A stretch of 64,000 nucleotides of DNA. Source: Coriobacteriia bacterium. GTDB lineage: Bacteria; Actinomycetota; Coriobacteriia; Coriobacteriales; Eggerthellaceae. Below, piece by piece: positions 1-11,359 of the stretch. How positions within the stretch are numbered: the stretch's first letter is position 1; each line of letters starts with the position of its first letter. The notes under the pieces are model-generated. The model had not been told where the DNA came from. It saw only the letters and a list, made by a program, of their open reading frames with translations, and searched no databases. The stretch covers positions 1 through 64,000 of the forward strand of contig JAUNNF010000006.1 in assembly GCA_030537355.1 (NCBI GenBank), in the 5' to 3' direction. A program made the translations under genes and the position numbers.

Positions 1-50
1 TAGTGGGACATTTTCGCTTGCGAACGGTCGGGACATTTTCCTTTGTGAAT
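1..50. repeat. Imperfect direct repeat at left edge, possible transposon end
   Basis: The 11-mer GGGACATTTTC occurs at 5-15 and again at 30-40, a 25-nt period. The bases after each copy also match (cgcttgcgaa against cctttgtgaa), so roughly 20 nt are repeated imperfectly. Multiple short repeats of this kind are known at the ends of IS21-type insertion sequences. No transposase is visible because the window begins here. The link to a mobile element is an inference from repeat form and position. Confidence 0.4.
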
Positions 51-70
51 CAGAAAAAAATAATAATTTT

Positions 71-100
71 TTGACAATTTTTAATATTTTATGTTAATAT
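71..100 (+). promoter_or_regulatory. Sigma-70-type promoter for the 155-631 gene
   Basis: A perfect -35 box TTGACA lies at 71-76. The best -10-like hexamer is TAATAT at 95-100, spaced 18 nt. The start codon of the first gene is at 155, preceded by a purine-rich ribosome-binding site (agggaaggaa, about 140-150). Confidence 0.55.
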
Positions 101-154
101 AACCAAGTTATATGTTAAATGTAGATTAAAAGAACTATAAGGGAAGGAAATACA

Positions 155-631
155 ATGGATGAAACAGGTGTTTTAGGGCTTTTAGAAGAGCTTTCAATTT
201 TAATCGAAGAAGCAAAGCCAGTTTTCGGCAGATCAAACATGAAGCAAGTTGAGGGTGATACTGTACTCGAAATCATTGATGAGATTAGAGAGGTGTTCCC
301 TGGCGAGTTCTCGCAGGCACGTCAAATTGTTCGTGAGCGTCAAAGCTTGCTTGATGATGCTGAGGACGAAGCAAACAGAATGATCGAAGATGCAAGAAGT
401 CAAGCTGTTACAATTGCCAGCGAGCAAGAGATTGTTCGCTTATCACAACAGCAAGCAGATCAAATTATGGCTGATGCTAGAGAACTTGAGCGTCAAACTC
501 GTGCAGGTGCTGAGGATTATGCTGATGAGGTATTTGGTCATGTTGAGCAGAGCTTAGATGGTTTGCTCAATAATGTACGCAGATGCCGTGATAGACTCAA
601 CACTAACTCTGCCGAAGCTGAGCAAGAATAA
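155..631 (+). CDS. Small coiled-coil protein of unknown role (DivIVA/ATP-synthase-b-like helix)
   Basis: The product has 158 residues, is acidic and almost entirely helical. Residues about 55-125 are rich in Ala, Glu, Gln and Arg in heptad-like spacing (for example DDAEDEANRMIEDARSQA), typical of a long coiled coil. There is no signal peptide or membrane segment. In Actinomycetota, small helical proteins annotated as DivIVA-like or ATPase-subunit-like often sit just upstream of yceD, and the same order is seen here. It has its own promoter, ribosome-binding site and terminator, so it is probably made as a single-gene transcript. A role in cell division or envelope scaffolding is only a guess from shape and position. 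Confidence 0.75.
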   Translation: MDETGVLGLLEELSILIEEAKPVFGRSNMKQVEGDTVLEIIDEIREVFPGEFSQARQIVRERQSLLDDAEDEANRMIEDARSQAVTIASEQEIVRLSQQQADQIMADARELERQTRAGAEDYADEVFGHVEQSLDGLLNNVRRCRDRLNTNSAEAEQE

Positions 632-657
632 AATTCTTAAATTCCATTGATTTTTTG

Positions 658-688
658 ACGGGTGTCAACTAAAATGACACCCGTTTTT
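658..688 (+). terminator. Intrinsic terminator after the coiled-coil gene
   Basis: A perfect 10-bp stem (ACGGGTGTCA at 658-667 with TGACACCCGT at 675-684) encloses a 7-nt loop and is followed by a short T run to 688. The next start codon, ATG 691, lies only two bases beyond, so read-through or a separate start is needed for yceD. Confidence 0.85.
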
Positions 689-690
689 AT

Positions 691-1197
691 ATGCAAGAAT
701 TAATTTTACATATACCTAATGAGATGTTTGTGCCAGGAGCTATAAAGAAGGTTAATGGCACGTTCCATACTAGCAAAATTTCTAACAACACTGATACTTA
801 TAAGTTGATGTGCGATGTTGAATACAATCTAGATTTAACTAATACTGGTGATGCTTTTTTACTTAAAGGTGCGGTAAATACAAAGGCAAAAACATCATGT
901 TCACGTTGTTTAGAAGATATCGAGGTTGAGCTTACAGGTAAGGTAGATGCTTTTTATATTATAGATGGTGAACCAGATTACGAAAATGAGCTCTTGCCAT
1001 CAAGCCATGATATTAATTTAGGTGAACTTATATGTGCTTCACTAATTGTAGACGCTCCATTAAAACCACTCTGCAAGGAAGATTGCAAAGGATTATGTCC
1101 TCAATGTGGAAAAAATTTAAACGAAGAGATGTGTGATTGCAAATCAGAATCGACATCCCCATTTGCTGTATTAAAGGATTTTAAAGTTGAAGGTTAA
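691..1197 (+). CDS. yceD: YceD/DUF177 family protein
   Basis: The 168-residue protein matches the YceD (DUF177) family. It has a central TSCSRC motif and a C-terminal cysteine cluster (CKEDCKGLCPQCG, then CDC) that is typical of the Gram-positive form and may bind zinc. YceD is linked in other bacteria to 23S rRNA processing and is nearly always followed by rpmF (ribosomal protein L32). Here no rpmF follows; an ABC transporter begins 11 nt before the stop codon. No ribosome-binding site is visible before ATG 691, because the terminator hairpin of the preceding gene occupies that space. An in-frame stop at 670 rules out a more upstream start. Confidence 0.85.
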   Translation: MQELILHIPNEMFVPGAIKKVNGTFHTSKISNNTDTYKLMCDVEYNLDLTNTGDAFLLKGAVNTKAKTSCSRCLEDIEVELTGKVDAFYIIDGEPDYENELLPSSHDINLGELICASLIVDAPLKPLCKEDCKGLCPQCGKNLNEEMCDCKSESTSPFAVLKDFKVEG

Positions 1198-2926
1198 ACC
1201 AACTACAGTATTTAAGACTTTTGCATCTTATTACAAGCCTTATATGCATATCTTCATTTTTGACCTTGTGTGTGCGATTGTTATTGCAGTGGTTGATCTT
1301 GCTTTTCCGCAATTCTTGCGTTTTTGTACAAACGATTTTTTTACTCAAGAACCTAGAGTTATTATCAATTCTCTAATTCCTATTGCAGCGTTTTTGATTT
1401 TGCTTTATTTAATTCGTAGTGGCGCTCAATATTTTGTGACTCGATGGGGTCATTACATGGGTGTTGATATGGAAGCTGATATGCGAGCAGATCTTTTTTA
1501 TCAGTATCAGGCTTTGAGTTTTTCTTATTATGATAAGCATAGTTCAGGTGATCTTATTAGTAGGATGTTAACTGACTTATTTGATATTAGTGAATTTGCT
1601 CATCATGGACCTGAAATTCTTCTTATTTGCGGACTCAAGATTGTTGGTTCTTTTGTACTTTTATGCTTTATTAATGTTCCATTAAGTTTAATTTTGTTTG
1701 GTGTTACTGCAATAATGGTTTTTATTGCTGTTAAATTAAATTTAAAAGTTAAGGCTGCTTTTAGAGAAAACCGTGTAGTAAATGGCAAGATGAGCACACA
1801 ACTTAATGATAGTTTAGGTGGAATTAAAACTGTTAAGAGTTTTGGTAATGAGAACCAAGAAATTAATAAATTCAAAAAAGTAAACAAAAAATATGTTAAT
1901 ACGCGTAAGAGAACGTACGATTCAATGTCAATGTTGTTTTCAAGCAACTCAATGTTTATGGGAATTCTCTACACTATTACAATTGTTGGTGGTGGTTATT
2001 TTGTAGCAAAAGGAACATTAGGGCTTAATGAACTTGCAATTTTTGCAATATATATTGGTATTTTTATTAATCCAATTGAGGTTTTAATCAATTTTACAGA
2101 GACATTTCAAAAGGCTTATGCAGGACTGAAGCGCACTTTAGAGGTTTTATCTACACAGCCTGATGTTCGCGAGAAAGATGATGCTATTGATTTAACTAAT
2201 AATTACGATATTAGCTATACCGATGTTGATTTTAGTTATGAGGATAAACCTACAATTCAGAACTTGAATCTTAGTGTAGGACAAGGAGAACGTATTGCCT
2301 TAGTTGGTCCTTCTGGTGAAGGCAAAACAACAATTTGTGCTCTGTTGCCTCGCTTTTATGATGTTGATAGTGGATGTATTAAAATTGGTGGCATTGATGT
2401 TCGTGATGCAACATTTTCGAGTTTGCGCGAGACAATCGGACTTGTTCAGCAAGATGTTTACATGTTCAATACAAATATTTTTGAAAATATAGCATATGCT
2501 AAACCTGATGCAACATACGAAGAAGTAGTAGAAGCAGCTCGTGCTGCATGTATTCATGATTTTATTGAGAGCTTAGATGAGGGTTATGACACATTTGTTG
2601 GAGAGAGAGGCACCAGGCTTTCTGGAGGACAAAAGCAGCGAATAGCTATTGCCAGGCTCTTCCTTTGTAATCCAAAGATTGTTATTTTGGATGAGGCAAC
2701 ATCAGCTCTTGATAATGAATCAGAAGGTTTAGTTCAGCAGTCTCTTGATAATTTATGCGAGAATAGAACTACAATTATTATTGCACATAGGTTATCTACA
2801 ATTAAATCAGTAGATAAAATAGCTGTAATTATTGGTGGTAGTGTAAGTGAATATGGTACTCATGAAGAATTGCTAGAGCGCGGTGGAACTTATGCAAATT
2901 ACTATAAAATGCAGTTTCAAAAGTGA
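1187..2926 (+). CDS. ABC exporter half-transporter (MsbA/BmrA type)
   Basis: This 579-residue protein fuses an N-terminal six-helix exporter domain (about residues 15-310) to an ATPase domain. The ATPase shows Walker A GPSGEGKTT near residue 373, a Q-loop, the signature LSGGQKQR near 478, Walker B VILDEATSALD near 499 and an H-loop AHRLST near 533. All catalytic residues are intact, so it can work as a homodimer. The start is TTG 1187, preceded by AAAGGA at 1173-1178, overlapping yceD by 11 nt and implying translational coupling. The substrate cannot be read from sequence; lipids, drugs or peptides are possible. Confidence 0.88.
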   Translation: MKVKPTTVFKTFASYYKPYMHIFIFDLVCAIVIAVVDLAFPQFLRFCTNDFFTQEPRVIINSLIPIAAFLILLYLIRSGAQYFVTRWGHYMGVDMEADMRADLFYQYQALSFSYYDKHSSGDLISRMLTDLFDISEFAHHGPEILLICGLKIVGSFVLLCFINVPLSLILFGVTAIMVFIAVKLNLKVKAAFRENRVVNGKMSTQLNDSLGGIKTVKSFGNENQEINKFKKVNKKYVNTRKRTYDSMSMLFSSNSMFMGILYTITIVGGGYFVAKGTLGLNELAIFAIYIGIFINPIEVLINFTETFQKAYAGLKRTLEVLSTQPDVREKDDAIDLTNNYDISYTDVDFSYEDKPTIQNLNLSVGQGERIALVGPSGEGKTTICALLPRFYDVDSGCIKIGGIDVRDATFSSLRETIGLVQQDVYMFNTNIFENIAYAKPDATYEEVVEAARAACIHDFIESLDEGYDTFVGERGTRLSGGQKQRIAIARLFLCNPKIVILDEATSALDNESEGLVQQSLDNLCENRTTIIIAHRLSTIKSVDKIAVIIGGSVSEYGTHEELLERGGTYANYYKMQFQK

Positions 2927-2955
2927 TAAGATAATTATGTTTCAAGGAGGAAGTC

Positions 2956-5564
<2,609 letters not shown>

Positions 5565-5578
5565 ATATAAAACAAAGA

Positions 5579-8500
5579 TTATTGAGGTCTAAATTCATGA
5601 GCTAGGACAATATTATTAAACGGAGAACTACACAAAACAACTCTCCAAGAAAACAATCCTGTATCTATTCCTGTCTCCCATGATGACGCTTTTGAATCTC
5701 CATAACCATTGTTTCCCCAAACATAATTAGAATATGGAGGTAAAACACCTATGCTTTCGTTAAAATCACCATAGCTTGCATAAAAGCTATCAGTAGAATT
5801 GCCGTAGTTGATGCCATTTACTTTTGGTGTGTTATGTAATGAATATTTTGATGCATCCCAATAAGTACCAAAATTGTCATCAAGTTCAGCAGTAGTTATG
5901 CCATTATCTTTTTTACGATTATCAATTTGATATTTTTGCTTAAATTTGGAAGTGTAACTAACAGAACTTCCTTGATTTGTTTTTAATTCAAACACATCAT
6001 CCCAAGGTAAATGTAGTGTTGTATAGCACTTAAGAGTTGGAGCATTAAAATCTTCTATCTTATAATAAAGTGTTTTGGTGTTGTTTTTTACAAGTGCATT
6101 ATTGATGCTTTTCATTGTTATATTATCACTAGATATTTCTTTATATTCATTTCCGTCTTTTACTGCAAATTTGTAGCCAGAGACATTTTTTGTATTGTTA
6201 AATGCTGGATAAAAATCAATTTTTGAACCATCAGCAATTTCTGCTTGCATTGGAATCCATGGATTTATGACCCATGTTACGTCAGTATATTTTCTAGTTT
6301 GTTTATGATTTTTATCTCCTAAATCAACAACTGTCAATGTTAATTTGTATATGCCTTCTGGTGCATTTTTTTTGGATGTTAAAGTTTTACCATCGTAGCT
6401 GATATTAAAATATTCATGAGAATTTGATTCTTCGTTTGTTGTAGCTGGTTTAACACTATAAAATATACCACCTACAGCATTTGATGCAGGTAAAATGTCT
6501 TCTGAACAACTAAATCCAGGATGAGACCTAAATTCTTTCCTAGTTTGATTATATGTTATAGGGCTTTCAGCTTTATCGATACAACATTTAATATAGGATA
6601 TATCTGAGCTAGTATGCATGGAATCTCCTTTTGCATAATACCAAAGGTAATATGTGCCAGCATCTTTTTTAGTGTCAATAGTATCTTTCCATTTAGTAGC
6701 AGTAGGAATTTCAGTTTCAGAGGAGCTAAAAGCATATTGCATGGTTCCTCCATAAGCATAACCATCGTTAGCGATAATTTGCTCGCTGTTATTATAAGTA
6801 CAATTGTTTATAGGAGTTGGAGCAGAAACAACTGCCTTATCATTTTCAGCGAATTTTTTTGCTAGGATAATACCATAGTTCCAGCATATATCTCTATAAC
6901 CCCAGTAATAAGGATTGGCTTCACTCGGACAATAAAGAGATATTTGATCGTTTCTTTCATAATGAGTTCCCGTAATTACTCCAGAATTAGGTGATAAAAG
7001 TCCTCCCGTACGTATTCCCTTATCATTTCGCGTACTTCCTCCGTATGAATAATAAAAACTCTTTTCTTCTTCTGATCGTAAAACCCAGTAAGGTACTCCA
7101 TTTATTGTTGGACCATATCCAGGATCTCGTCCTACATGATTAGTGTCCCAACCTGCGCCATATTCATTTGGTAGGCCATTTCCAACTCCTAATTCAGCAC
7201 TTACTATGCCATTTGAATTTCCAAATTTATCTTTTTGCCAATGTTCTTTAAATGCTTCACAATATTCTTTTGCATTTTGAAAAGCACCAATATACACATA
7301 TGTTTTTAAGTAGTTTATGTCCTTAACCGTATAACATTTGAGTGGTTCGGCTTTTGGATCTGTTTTTTGAAAATAAACAGTTGTTTCGCCTGTATTTATT
7401 GGATCCAATGCTTGATATATTTTATTCATAGATATTGGATGTTCTTTGTCGTTAGGAATTTCATTATATGCTTCGCCTTTCTTAACAGCAAATTTGTATC
7501 CTTTTACATCATTAGGAATGTTAAATGCAGGGTAAAAATCAACTGGTTTATCTTCTCCTTTTGCTTCAGCTTGAAGAGGTATCCAGGCATTTGAAAAATA
7601 ACCTACGGAAGATGGCGTAGTATCGCTTTTTGCAAAAGCTATGCTGTCTCTTATCTTTTCGTCTTGTTCAATATATTTAGTACCTGCTTCACCTTTTAAA
7701 GATTGACAGTTTTTAAACATTCCTTCTGCTTTAATATCAAAACTAGACCAGTCTGTATTGTTTTTTGAATAGATAGCACGTAGATTAGTGTCATTACAAA
7801 ATATATAGCTAATGTCAGAAGTTTTGTTTATTAAGATCCAGTCTCTAATATCTAATTTTGTTGTTGTTTCGCAATTTGAAAATGCGTATTTTGCGTTATT
7901 GATAGATGTGAATTGAGATGATATTTTTTCGTAAAAAGATTCATCAAATTTAGTTAATGAGAACATAGCTTCTATTTCTGTGACTGAATTTAAATGTTGT
8001 GGCATATTGTATTGGTCAAGGTCGTTTAACAAATCGCAACCAGCAAACATGAATTCAGCGTTAGTTACTTGATGCATGTCTAATTTATAAAGATTTATAA
8101 TACTTTTTATATTGGAAAGATGTACTTTTTCTTGTTCAGAAGCTTCTTCCATAGATCCAAACCAGCCAAAGCATGATTTAGGATTGATTTCGTCATCAAT
8201 AATAACTTGATTAATTTTATAGTATATGTTCTTATCTGTTTTCCATCCAGGTAACATACCTGAATCAAAAGCATTTGTGTATTGTTCATGTTTGCTTTCT
8301 CCACCAGCTGCTACTCCTGAAATGTGGAGAGTAGAATCATTTTCATAAAATTTCCAAAAAATGGCTTCAGAGGTATTATCGTTAAAGTCGTTGTAGCTTT
8401 TTGATTTTTGAATATCTTCAAGTTTTTGTTTAAAGTTCGCAAGTTGATTGTTGTAGGATTTTTGGATTTGTTGCATTGAATCAGCTATTTCGGGAGAATA

Positions 8501-8650
8501 CTCATCCTCAACATATCTTACTTGTCCGTTATTGTTTGTTTGAGAATTTGCATAGCAATTGTTTTGCGTAGAGAATATACATGCACAGATTACAAAAACA
8601 GATAATGATGAAACAATAAGGCTTATTAATAATTTTTTTGTATTTTTCAT
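5579..8650 (-). CDS. Large secreted surface protein with DUF285/BspA-like repeats and internal duplication
   Basis: The 1023-residue protein begins with a signal peptide (KNTKK, hydrophobic stretch 7-28, likely cut after A34). Residues about 105-350 contain short units such as AEFMFAGCDLLNDLDQYNM and AEGMFKNCQSL, which resemble DUF285/BspA-type leucine-rich repeats. Two homologous domains follow, at about 355-600 and 797-1023. They share NGI-AEL, G-WD, -NG-PY/NY, SFY-SYG and G-L-P blocks and are joined by Ig-like segments (GGTMQYAFSS, AGTYYLWYYAKGD; DVTWVINPW). No LPXTG motif, choline repeats or C-terminal anchor is seen, so surface attachment is unexplained. It is probably an adhesin or cell-surface scaffold. 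Transcription is monocistronic, with a GGAGAG ribosome-binding site just upstream of its start. Confidence 0.8.
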   Translation of the reverse strand: MKNTKKLLISLIVSSLSVFVICACIFSTQNNCYANSQTNNNGQVRYVEDEYSPEIADSMQQIQKSYNNQLANFKQKLEDIQKSKSYNDFNDNTSEAIFWKFYENDSTLHISGVAAGGESKHEQYTNAFDSGMLPGWKTDKNIYYKINQVIIDDEINPKSCFGWFGSMEEASEQEKVHLSNIKSIINLYKLDMHQVTNAEFMFAGCDLLNDLDQYNMPQHLNSVTEIEAMFSLTKFDESFYEKISSQFTSINNAKYAFSNCETTTKLDIRDWILINKTSDISYIFCNDTNLRAIYSKNNTDWSSFDIKAEGMFKNCQSLKGEAGTKYIEQDEKIRDSIAFAKSDTTPSSVGYFSNAWIPLQAEAKGEDKPVDFYPAFNIPNDVKGYKFAVKKGEAYNEIPNDKEHPISMNKIYQALDPINTGETTVYFQKTDPKAEPLKCYTVKDINYLKTYVYIGAFQNAKEYCEAFKEHWQKDKFGNSNGIVSAELGVGNGLPNEYGAGWDTNHVGRDPGYGPTINGVPYWVLRSEEEKSFYYSYGGSTRNDKGIRTGGLLSPNSGVITGTHYERNDQISLYCPSEANPYYWGYRDICWNYGIILAKKFAENDKAVVSAPTPINNCTYNNSEQIIANDGYAYGGTMQYAFSSSETEIPTATKWKDTIDTKKDAGTYYLWYYAKGDSMHTSSDISYIKCCIDKAESPITYNQTRKEFRSHPGFSCSEDILPASNAVGGIFYSVKPATTNEESNSHEYFNISYDGKTLTSKKNAPEGIYKLTLTVVDLGDKNHKQTRKYTDVTWVINPWIPMQAEIADGSKIDFYPAFNNTKNVSGYKFAVKDGNEYKEISSDNITMKSINNALVKNNTKTLYYKIEDFNAPTLKCYTTLHLPWDDVFELKTNQGSSVSYTSKFKQKYQIDNRKKDNGITTAELDDNFGTYWDASKYSLHNTPKVNGINYGNSTDSFYASYGDFNESIGVLPPYSNYVWGNNGYGDSKASSWETGIDTGLFSWRVVLCSSPFNNIVLAHEFRPQ

Positions 8651-8917
8651 TTTTCTCTCCTTGTGACAATAACTGATAAAATTCTTAGATAATTATAAGA
8701 AAAATATAAGATTTTTCAAATAACTTGAAAAAAATTACATAATTTGTACCAAAATGTACCAAAACACATAATAGAGAAGAAATGGATTTTTAAATGACAT
8801 TTAAAATTATTAACAAACTCAAATGTAGAGATTAAGATTCTTATATCGTAAATATCAAATATATTGTAATTTAAAATAAATTTTATAAAATTCTCGGTTA
8901 TTTTAAATTGCTTTAAT
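8651..8917. other. AT-rich intergenic region between divergent genes
   Basis: This stretch separates the minus-strand surface protein from the nrdD control region. It is very AT-rich. A short repeat of TGTACCAAAA occurs twice near 8746-8764. I see no RNA gene, open reading frame or convincing hairpin terminator. Promoters for the surface protein probably lie here, but no -35/-10 pair stands out. Confidence 0.4.
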
Positions 8918-8969
8918 GTACTATATGTACTCGCCGCGATTCCTCAAAACCACAATATATTGTGGTTTT
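8918..8969 (+). promoter_or_regulatory. NrdR operator upstream of nrdDG
   Basis: A perfect 24-bp palindrome at 8946-8969 has the core CCACAATATATTGTGG, which fits the NrdR box consensus. A degenerate partner, GTACTATATGTAC at 8918-8930, lies about 33 bp away centre to centre, close to the three-helical-turn spacing known for paired NrdR boxes. NrdR is the ATP-cone repressor of ribonucleotide reductase genes, and the target here is nrdD. The nrdR gene itself is not in the window. Confidence 0.8.
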
Positions 8970-9034
8970 AGTGTCTCTGCAGGTAGATTGATAAATACAA
9001 TAAAAATGCGATAAGGGAAAGGATAAATTTAGAA

Positions 9035-11359
9035 ATGATTGCTCAAATTGTAAAGAGAGACGGACGTGTAGTCGACTTCCGTGAAGACAAAATTGCCGAT
9101 GCTGTAGAAAAAGCATTTGCTGCATGTGGCGCAATGCAAGACCGAAAAAGCGCTGAAGAAATTGCATCAATTGTATGCAAAAAAATTGAAGATGGTGCCA
9201 TAGAAGGCATCCCAACTGTTGAAGGTGTTCAAGACATTGTTGAAGAAACTTTGATGGAACAAGGATTTAACCAAACTTCAAAAGCTTACATCTTATATCG
9301 TGCAGAGCGTGAGCGTTCTCGTGATGTAAATTCTCGACTTGTACAAACACTAAAAGACATCACATTCAGTGATTCTGCTGATAGTGATATGAAGCGTGAA
9401 AATGCAAATATCAATGCTGACACTGCAATGGGTACAATGCTTAAATATGGTAGTGAATCTGCAAAGCAGTTCTATCAAATGTGTGTGCTTGATCCTAAAT
9501 ATGCAACTGCTCATGCTGCTGGTGATATACATATTCATGATTTAGATTTTTATACATTAACAACTACTTGTTGCCAAATTGAACTTAAGAAAATGTTTAA
9601 TGGTGGTTTTTCTACTGGGCATGGAGTACTACGTGAGCCTAATTCAATTGCTTCATATAGTGCTCTAGCATGTATTGCAATTCAGAGTAATCAAAATGAT
9701 CAGCATGGCGGACAATCAATTTGTGATTTTGATTATGGTTTAGCCGAGGGCGTTAAAAAATCATATAAGAAATTCTATCGTAAGCATATTGCTGAAGGAT
9801 TAAGCATGCTTACTGACAAAGAAAACACTAAAGAGCTTGCAAATGATATAATTAGCACCGTTGAAAAAAAGTATAAATGTTTTGCTTCAATTGATATGTC
9901 TGATGATTTTAAAACTGATGTTAGAACTAGAATTGTTGGTCAAGGTATTGACGAGAAAGTTGTTGATAAAGTTTTAAATTACACTGAGACTCAAGCTCTT
10001 GCTGATACAGATCGTGCAACTTTCCAGGCAATGGAAGCACTCATCCATAATCTAAACACAATGCACAGTCGTGCAGGTGCACAGACTCCATTCTCATCAG
10101 TAAATTATGGTTTAGACACAAGTCCTGAAGGACGCATGGTAATTAAAAATATGTTGCTTGCTACTGAAGAAGGTTTAGGTGGTGGCGAGACACCAATTTT
10201 TCCAGTTCAGATTTTTAAGGTAAAAGAAGGAATAAACTTTAATCCAGAAGATCCTAATTATGATTTATTCAAATTAGCAATGCATTGCTCTGCAAAGAGA
10301 TTATTCCCTAACTTTAGCTTTATTGATGCCCCTTACAATTTACAATATTATAAAGGTACACCTGAAACTGAGGTAGCCTACATGGGTTGTCGTACTCGTG
10401 TTATTGGTAATTCATATGATAAAAATTACGAGATGACACCTGGGCGCGGTAATTTAAGTTTTACAACAATCAACTTACCAAGATTGGCTCTAAGAGCTAA
10501 AGGCGATGTTGATTTATTCTTTGATTTACTTGAATCTAAACTTAGTCTTTGTGTTGGGCAGCTTGATGAACGTTTTGAAATCCAAGCACAACGTAAAGTT
10601 TTTAATGCTCCATTTTTGATGGGACAAGGTGTTTGGAAAGACTCTGAAAGACTTGCTCCAAACGATGAAACCAGAGAAGTATTAAAGCATGGTACATTAT
10701 CTGTTGGCTTTATTGGTCTTGCTGAGACACTTGTTGCATTAACTGGTAAGCATCATGGTGAGAGTAAAGCTAGTCAAAACTTAGGACTTGAAATTGTAGG
10801 TTATATGCGTAACTACTTAAACAAGCTTTCTGAAGAGCGTCATATGAACTATACATTACTTGCAACTCCAGCTGAAGGTTTATCGGGTCGTTTTGTTAAG
10901 ATGGACAGAGAACGCTTTGGTGAAATTAAAGGTATTACAGATCGTGATTACTATACCAATTCATTTCATGTTCCTGTATATTTTGAAATTGATGCGTTTA
11001 AGAAGATTGATATTGAAGCTCCGTATCACGCACTTACAAACGCTGGTCATATTTCATATATTGAGCTTGACGGCGATCCAACACAGAATTTGGATGCATT
11101 TGAATCTGTTATTAGGCATATGAAGGAAGCTGGTATTGGATATGGTTCTGTTAACCATCCTGTCGATAGAGATCCAATTTGTGGTTATAACGGAATCATC
11201 AATGATGTTTGTCCAAAATGTGGACGTACTGAAGAAGAGCACGGACGAGACTTCGAGCGTATTCGTCGTATTACAGGATACTTGGTAGGAACTATGGACA
11301 GATGGAACGATGCAAAAACTGCTGAGGAAGCTGATAGGGTAAAACATAAGGTTGACTAA
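9035..11359 (+). CDS. nrdD: Anaerobic ribonucleoside-triphosphate reductase NrdD
   Basis: The 774-residue class III reductase converts NTPs to dNTPs without oxygen. It begins with an ATP-cone domain (about residues 1-90, MIAQIVKRDGRVVDF), the allosteric activity switch. The C-terminus carries the glycyl-radical motif RRITGYL with the radical glycine at G748. Just before it is a Zn-ribbon-like segment (PICGYNG ... VCPKCG) in which I count three cysteines, one fewer than the usual four. An AAAGGA site at about 9018-9023 precedes ATG 9035. It overlaps nrdG by 8 nt and is under the NrdR palindrome. Confidence 0.97.
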   Translation: MIAQIVKRDGRVVDFREDKIADAVEKAFAACGAMQDRKSAEEIASIVCKKIEDGAIEGIPTVEGVQDIVEETLMEQGFNQTSKAYILYRAERERSRDVNSRLVQTLKDITFSDSADSDMKRENANINADTAMGTMLKYGSESAKQFYQMCVLDPKYATAHAAGDIHIHDLDFYTLTTTCCQIELKKMFNGGFSTGHGVLREPNSIASYSALACIAIQSNQNDQHGGQSICDFDYGLAEGVKKSYKKFYRKHIAEGLSMLTDKENTKELANDIISTVEKKYKCFASIDMSDDFKTDVRTRIVGQGIDEKVVDKVLNYTETQALADTDRATFQAMEALIHNLNTMHSRAGAQTPFSSVNYGLDTSPEGRMVIKNMLLATEEGLGGGETPIFPVQIFKVKEGINFNPEDPNYDLFKLAMHCSAKRLFPNFSFIDAPYNLQYYKGTPETEVAYMGCRTRVIGNSYDKNYEMTPGRGNLSFTTINLPRLALRAKGDVDLFFDLLESKLSLCVGQLDERFEIQAQRKVFNAPFLMGQGVWKDSERLAPNDETREVLKHGTLSVGFIGLAETLVALTGKHHGESKASQNLGLEIVGYMRNYLNKLSEERHMNYTLLATPAEGLSGRFVKMDRERFGEIKGITDRDYYTNSFHVPVYFEIDAFKKIDIEAPYHALTNAGHISYIELDGDPTQNLDAFESVIRHMKEAGIGYGSVNHPVDRDPICGYNGIINDVCPKCGRTEEEHGRDFERIRRITGYLVGTMDRWNDAKTAEEADRVKHKVD

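Noticed and set aside
1603-1947. 114-residue antisense frame in the ABC exporter
   Set aside because: Shadow of a real gene; no motif or start signal.
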